NCBI RefSeq assembly: GCF_027622945.1
Contig: NZ_JAPZVQ010000021.1
Location: 1-64,000, forward strand
Origin: Glycomyces lechevalierae
Lineage (GTDB): Bacteria; Actinomycetota; Actinomycetes; Mycobacteriales; Micromonosporaceae
Reading direction: 5' to 3'
DNA: 64,000 nt
In this document: in pieces, positions 60,810 through 64,000 of the stretch
How the letters are laid out: each line of letters begins with the position of its first letter
How positions within the stretch are numbered: the stretch's first letter is position 1
The notes under the pieces: generated by a model
Database searches by the model: none
Told to the model about the DNA's origin: nothing
The model's input: the letters and a program-made list of their open reading frames with translations, nothing else
Made by a program: the position numbers and the translations under genes

Positions 60810-60931
60810 ACGCCCACCCGCCGTATAGCCGTCCTCAAACCCCCACCCACCACGAGAGGGGAAGATACTGCCGCCAGCGTCCCAGCCGGGTCCGACAGAA
60901 ACCGGCCCCCGGGCCGCCCTTGTCACCCGAA
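60810..60931 (-). repeat. Dispersed intergenic repeat, copy 4
   Basis: Minus-strand orientation, reading toward the aminotransferase gene: TTCGGGTGACA block, GCCGG..CCGGC hairpin with TTTCTGTCGG in the loop, CTTCCCCTCTCGTGGTG, GGGTGGGGGTTTG, GGACGGC. Its other end is about 20 bp from the -10 of the Fur-family gene. Confidence 0.85.
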
Positions 60932-60952
60932 CGTGTTGCTCCGCCAGCGCAG

Positions 60953-60958
60953 TACGAT
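60953..60958 (+). promoter_or_regulatory. -10 hexamer of leaderless Fur-family transcript
   Basis: TACGAT, 6 nt before the ATG at 60965; no Shine-Dalgarno sequence. Confidence 0.5.
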
Positions 60959-60964
60959 GCACCT

Positions 60965-61405
60965 ATGCCCACCGAAGCCGAGGCCGAGACCGAACTGGCG
61001 GGGGTGCTGCGCGCGAAGGGCCTGCGCATGACCGCACAGCGCCAGCTCGTCCTGGAAGCCGTCCGCGCGCTCGGACACGCGACCCCCGAGCAGATCCACG
61101 AGCGCATCCGCGGCCAGGTCGAAGGCGTGAACATCACCACTGTCTACCGCACCCTCGACCTGCTCGAAGAGCTCCAGCTCGTCTCGCACACCCACCTCTC
61201 CCACGGCGCCCCGACGTACCATCTGTCGGGCGACCGCGGCCACGCGCACCTGGTGTGCCACCGCTGCGGCCGGATCACCGAGGTCGACCCCTCCCTGTTC
61301 GCGAACGCGCGGGAGGAAGTCGCCGACAAATGCGGGTTCGTCATGGACATCGGCCACGTCGCCGTGTTCGGGACCTGCGCCGAATGCCTGGAGAAGGACG
61401 CATGA
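60965..61405 (+). CDS. Fur-family metalloregulator
   Basis: 146 residues. N-terminal winged helix LRMTAQRQLVLEAVRALGHATPEQIHERI..VNITTVYRTLDLLEELQLV; His-rich metal sites around HLSHGAPTYHLSGDRGHAHLVC; structural-zinc Cys pairs C98/C101 and C138/C141. It is likely a peroxide- or iron/zinc-sensing repressor; which one cannot be told. It is translationally coupled to ygfZ (ATGA). Confidence 0.93.
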   Translation: MPTEAEAETELAGVLRAKGLRMTAQRQLVLEAVRALGHATPEQIHERIRGQVEGVNITTVYRTLDLLEELQLVSHTHLSHGAPTYHLSGDRGHAHLVCHRCGRITEVDPSLFANAREEVADKCGFVMDIGHVAVFGTCAECLEKDA

Positions 61406-62490
61406 CCACGCCGTTGAACGACACAGCCGCCACCTCGCCGCTCCTCTCCCTGCCCGGCGCCGTCGCCCCCGAGAGCGGCGGGCGCACCGCCTGGCACTAC
61501 GGCGGTCCGCTCACCGAACAGCGCAAGGCGATGGAGACCGGCGCGGTCTTCGACCGCTCCGACCGCGACGTCATCACCGTCAGCGGGCCCGAGCGGCTGA
61601 CCTGGCTGCACTCGCTCACCACCCAGCACCTGACGAGCCTCAAGCCGCACCATGGCACCGAGGCGCTCGTCCTCTCCCCCACCGGCCGCGTCGAGCACCA
61701 CATGAACGTCTACGACGACGGCGAGACCACCTGGCTCGACACCGAGTCCGGCGACGGCGAAGCCCTGCTGAAGTACTTGCAGCTCATGAAGTTCCGCACC
61801 GAGGTCGAGATCGACGACGTCTCCGGCGCATGGGCGCTGGTCACCTGGACCACCGGCGGCGATCTGAAGGACGAGGCCCCGCAGGTGCAGTCCGTGCCGC
61901 CCGCCAAGTTCGTCCAGCGGGACCTCCTGCCGGTGCCGACCGCGGTCTACCCCGGTGCGGCCCACGCCGACGGAGTCGAAGGCTGGAGCCGCCGCACCGA
62001 CGCGCTCGGCGTGCCCACCCACGACGTGCTCATGCGCAGCGAGAAGCTCGCCGAGGACTTTGCCGGGGAGGACCCCCGGGAGAAGGCGCTCGCCGGGACC
62101 TGGGCCTGGAACGCCCTCCGCGTCGCTGCCGCCTTGCCCGCCTTCGGGATCGACACCGACGAGAAGACCGTGCCGCACGAGGTCCCGCACTGGCTCGAGC
62201 GCGCCGTGCACTTCAACAAGGGCTGCTACCGCGGCCAGGAGACCGTCGCGAAGGTGCACCACCTGGGGCAGCCGCCGCGCCGCCTCGTCATGCTCCACCT
62301 CGACGGGACGACCGAGCAGCCGCCCGCCTCGGGCACCCCGATCATGCTGGGCGACAAGCAGGTCGGCGTGATCGGCACCGCCGTGCAGCACTACGAGCTG
62401 GGCCAGATCGCGCTCGCACTGGTGAAGCGGAACGTCGCCGACGACACTGACGCGCGTCTCATCGTGGGCGATCAGGCAGCGCGCCAGTGA
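61402..62490 (+). CDS. ygfZ: Folate-binding YgfZ-type protein (Fe-S cluster maintenance)
   Basis: 362 residues. GcvT-like fold with the YgfZ signature K-G-C-Y-x-G-Q-E at 273-280 (NKGCYRGQETVAKVHHLG). The protein uses folate in repair or assembly of certain Fe-S enzymes. Its coupling to a Fur-family regulator fits an iron/oxidative-stress link. Starts at ATG 61402 overlapping the fur-family stop. Confidence 0.9.
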   Translation: MTTPLNDTAATSPLLSLPGAVAPESGGRTAWHYGGPLTEQRKAMETGAVFDRSDRDVITVSGPERLTWLHSLTTQHLTSLKPHHGTEALVLSPTGRVEHHMNVYDDGETTWLDTESGDGEALLKYLQLMKFRTEVEIDDVSGAWALVTWTTGGDLKDEAPQVQSVPPAKFVQRDLLPVPTAVYPGAAHADGVEGWSRRTDALGVPTHDVLMRSEKLAEDFAGEDPREKALAGTWAWNALRVAAALPAFGIDTDEKTVPHEVPHWLERAVHFNKGCYRGQETVAKVHHLGQPPRRLVMLHLDGTTEQPPASGTPIMLGDKQVGVIGTAVQHYELGQIALALVKRNVADDTDARLIVGDQAARQ

Positions 62491-62499
62491 CACTGCGGT

Positions 62500-62505
62500 T
62501 AGCCT
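62500..62505 (+). promoter_or_regulatory. -10 hexamer of leaderless asparaginase-like transcript
   Basis: TAGCCT, 6 nt before the ATG at 62512; no Shine-Dalgarno sequence. Confidence 0.5.
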
Positions 62506-62511
62506 CGCGGT

Positions 62512-63489
62512 ATGAGTGCTTCCTACCGCGGCGGCGAACCCGTCGCCGAGATCGTCCGGTCCGGCTTCGCCGAGAGCCTCCACCGGGGCAGCGTCGCCGT
62601 GACCGACCCGTCGGGGAACCTCCTCGCCTCGATCGGCGACACCGGTTCCCCGGTCTTCCCCCGTTCCTCCAACAAACCCATGCAGGCGCTCGCGATGCTC
62701 CGCGCCGGCTGGGCGCCCGGCACCGAGGCCGATCTCGCGATCGCCTCGGCGAGCCACCGCGGCGAGCCGTTCCACCTCGCGCAGGTCGCGTCCGTGCTCG
62801 GTGGCGCCGGGCTCGGCGAGGACCGGCTGCAGTGCCCGGCCGACCTGCCGAGCGACCCCGACGCCCGCAACGCCGTGATCGCCGCCGGCGGCGAACCCCG
62901 CCGCGTCTACATGAACTGCTCCGGCAAGCACGCCGGGATGCTCGCGGCCTGCGCCGCGAACGACTGGGACCTCGCGACCTACCGCGACCCCGAGCACCCG
63001 TTCCAGCGGCTCGTGATCGCCACCGTCGAAGAGCTCACCGGCGACACCGTGCAGGCCGTCGGCGTGGACGGCTGCGGGGCGCCCGTGCTGGCCGTGACCC
63101 TCGCCGGGCTCGCCCGCGCGTTCGCCCGGCTCGTCGAGGCCCCCGCGGGCTCGAACGAGCGGAAGGTCGCGGATGCCATGCGCACCAACCCGAAGCTGAT
63201 CGACGGCACGCGCGGCCCCGATCACCGCATGATGACCGCCCTGCCGGGTCTGCTCGCCAAGGGCGGCGCCGAAGGCGTCCATGTGGTCGCGGCGCCCGGT
63301 ATCGGCGCGGTGGCCGTCAAGATCGACGACGGCGCGGGCCGGGCCTCGACGCCCGTCGCGCTGCGCGCGCTCACCACGATCGCCGGGATGGTGATCCCCG
63401 CGGACGCCAAGCCCGAGGTCGACGCGCTCACCTGGCCGGAGGTGCACGGCGGCGATCAGGCCGTCGGGCGTCTGCGTCCGCTGCTGTAG
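62512..63489 (+). CDS. L-asparaginase II-like protein (Rhizobium AnsA type)
   Basis: 325 residues. The thermolabile asparaginase II family unrelated to E. coli types: SSNKPMQALAML, ASASHRGEPFH, MNCSGKHAGMLAAC, GVDGCGAPVLA and the GTRGPDHRMM segment carry the conserved Ser, Lys and Cys residues. It would release ammonia from asparagine. Leaderless ATG at 62512; 22 bp after ygfZ. Confidence 0.9.
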   Translation: MSASYRGGEPVAEIVRSGFAESLHRGSVAVTDPSGNLLASIGDTGSPVFPRSSNKPMQALAMLRAGWAPGTEADLAIASASHRGEPFHLAQVASVLGGAGLGEDRLQCPADLPSDPDARNAVIAAGGEPRRVYMNCSGKHAGMLAACAANDWDLATYRDPEHPFQRLVIATVEELTGDTVQAVGVDGCGAPVLAVTLAGLARAFARLVEAPAGSNERKVADAMRTNPKLIDGTRGPDHRMMTALPGLLAKGGAEGVHVVAAPGIGAVAVKIDDGAGRASTPVALRALTTIAGMVIPADAKPEVDALTWPEVHGGDQAVGRLRPLL

Positions 63490-63575
63490 TGGCCTGGGAC
63501 TCAAACGGGGCAATACCCGGTGGTGGCCTGGAGTAGGCGCAGGATAGTATCGTTCCGTCGCAAGTACTGACACTC

Positions 63576-63658
63576 GCGCGAGTGGCGGAATGGCAGACGC
63601 GCTGGCTTCAGGTGCCAGTGTCCGTAAGGACGTGGGGGTTCAAGTCCCCCCTCGCGCA
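63576..63658 (+). tRNA. tRNA-Leu (anticodon CAG)
   Basis: 83 nt. Acceptor GCGCGAG/CTCGCGC (7 bp), anticodon stem CTGGC/GCCAG with loop TTCAGGT (anticodon CAG at 63609-63611, reading CUG), a long class II variable arm TGTCCGTAAGGACGT and T-arm GGGGG-TTCAAGT-CCCCC. CCA is not encoded (CCG follows). Confidence 0.97.
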
Positions 63659-63665
63659 CCGACAG

Positions 63666-63694
63666 GGCCCGGAGGTTTCGACCTCCGGGCCTTT
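63666..63694 (+). terminator. tRNA terminator
   Basis: An 11-bp perfect stem GGCCCGGAGGT / ACCTCCGGGCC with a TTCG tetraloop, then TTT. Confidence 0.9.
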
Positions 63695-63797
63695 CGCTTT
63701 CCACGCCCGGCGCGAGCGGGAACACCCCGTGATCCTTCCGCGTTAGGCTCGGGAAGAGGAACCGGACAGTATCGAGACGAGTGGGGCCACATCGACC

Positions 63798-64000
63798 ATG
63801 ACTGAAGCGAACAGCAAGCCGGAGCAGGGCGAGCGCGAGTCGGACGAGCAGCCGTTCATCGTCGACGCCGAGGGCAACCCGATCACCGCCGAGGCTGAGG
63901 CGGACGCCGGGGACCGGTACGAGTCCGACCCGACGAAGCTCGTCCCCGAGCCGGCCAAGGTCATGCGCGTCGGTTCGATGATCAAGCAGCTCCTCGAGGA
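63798..64000 (+). CDS. bpa: Bacterial proteasome activator (Bpa), 5' part
   Basis: 67 complete codons visible; the gene runs off the right edge. The N-terminal acidic segment is followed by LVPEPAKVMRVGSMIKQLLEE, the start of the conserved Bpa (DUF2587) core helix. Bpa forms a ring that opens the 20S proteasome without ATP. A TAGGCT hexamer (63744-63749) is a possible -10. The C-terminal proteasome-docking end is outside the window. Confidence 0.9.
   Translation, partial: MTEANSKPEQGERESDEQPFIVDAEGNPITAEAEADAGDRYESDPTKLVPEPAKVMRVGSMIKQLLE

Overview
This is a contiguous piece of a high-GC Gram-positive (Actinomycetota) chromosome. The signs are a strong third-position GC bias, many GTG starts, a bacterial proteasome activator gene (bpa) at the right edge, a mycothiol-type DinB/MDMPI protein, LAL-type LuxR regulators, bifunctional-type dcd, and many genes whose -10 hexamer lies 6-7 nt from the start codon (leaderless mRNAs). 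The overall feel is that of a soil actinomycete of the Glycomycetaceae/Micromonosporales kind, but that placement is inference. No phage, IS element, CRISPR array or replication origin was recognised.

Layout. 0.2-12.4 kb is regulator-rich accessory DNA: a secreted SMP-30-like protein, an XRE/MmyB regulator, a MerR/hydrolase pair, two very large LAL regulators, an FMN reductase, an MFS exporter and a half-size MFS-like protein. 12.7-20.8 kb holds HMG-CoA lyase, a 54-bp minisatellite, a TetR regulator, a small mechanosensitive-type channel, dcd, a divergent GT-C/GT2 glycosyltransferase pair and an erythromycin-esterase-like protein that lacks its catalytic histidines. 20.8-29.2 kb is one catabolic module. 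GntR-lutABC (L-lactate oxidation) faces a five-gene, translationally coupled operon that matches the non-phosphorylated L-fucose pathway, whose end products are pyruvate and L-lactate; a perfect 12-bp palindrome sits in the divergent gap. 29.4-36.8 kb is a mixed stretch: I36 inhibitor, GlxA/isochorismatase pair, TPR, SnoaL and MDMPI proteins, a MerR/old-yellow-enzyme pair and a PAP2 phosphatase.

36.8-48.8 kb is a purine biosynthesis cluster: purM-purF, a membrane protein with a Thr-motif-rich tail, an SCP-like protein, purL-purQ-purS, purB and divergent purD. 49-64 kb contains a secreted duplicated-domain protein, arginine deiminase, a PAS protein, a MarR/metallo-beta-lactamase pair with a 27-bp perfect palindrome, a membrane glycosyltransferase-like protein, a membrane-anchored surface protein, a beta-lactamase-like protein, a GlcD-type oxidase, an aminodeoxychorismate-lyase-like protein, a Fur-family regulator coupled to YgfZ, an asparaginase-II-like protein, tRNA-Leu(CAG) and the start of bpa.

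The most unusual signals are these: (i) a roughly 110-120 bp dispersed intergenic repeat in four copies with a conserved, apparently covarying hairpin; (ii) 3'-end tandem repeats that duplicate the stop codon in frame, at two nearby genes; (iii) the fucose-lactate supermodule; (iv) a set of leaderless promoters of uniform geometry; and (v) several perfect palindromic operators beside their presumed regulators.
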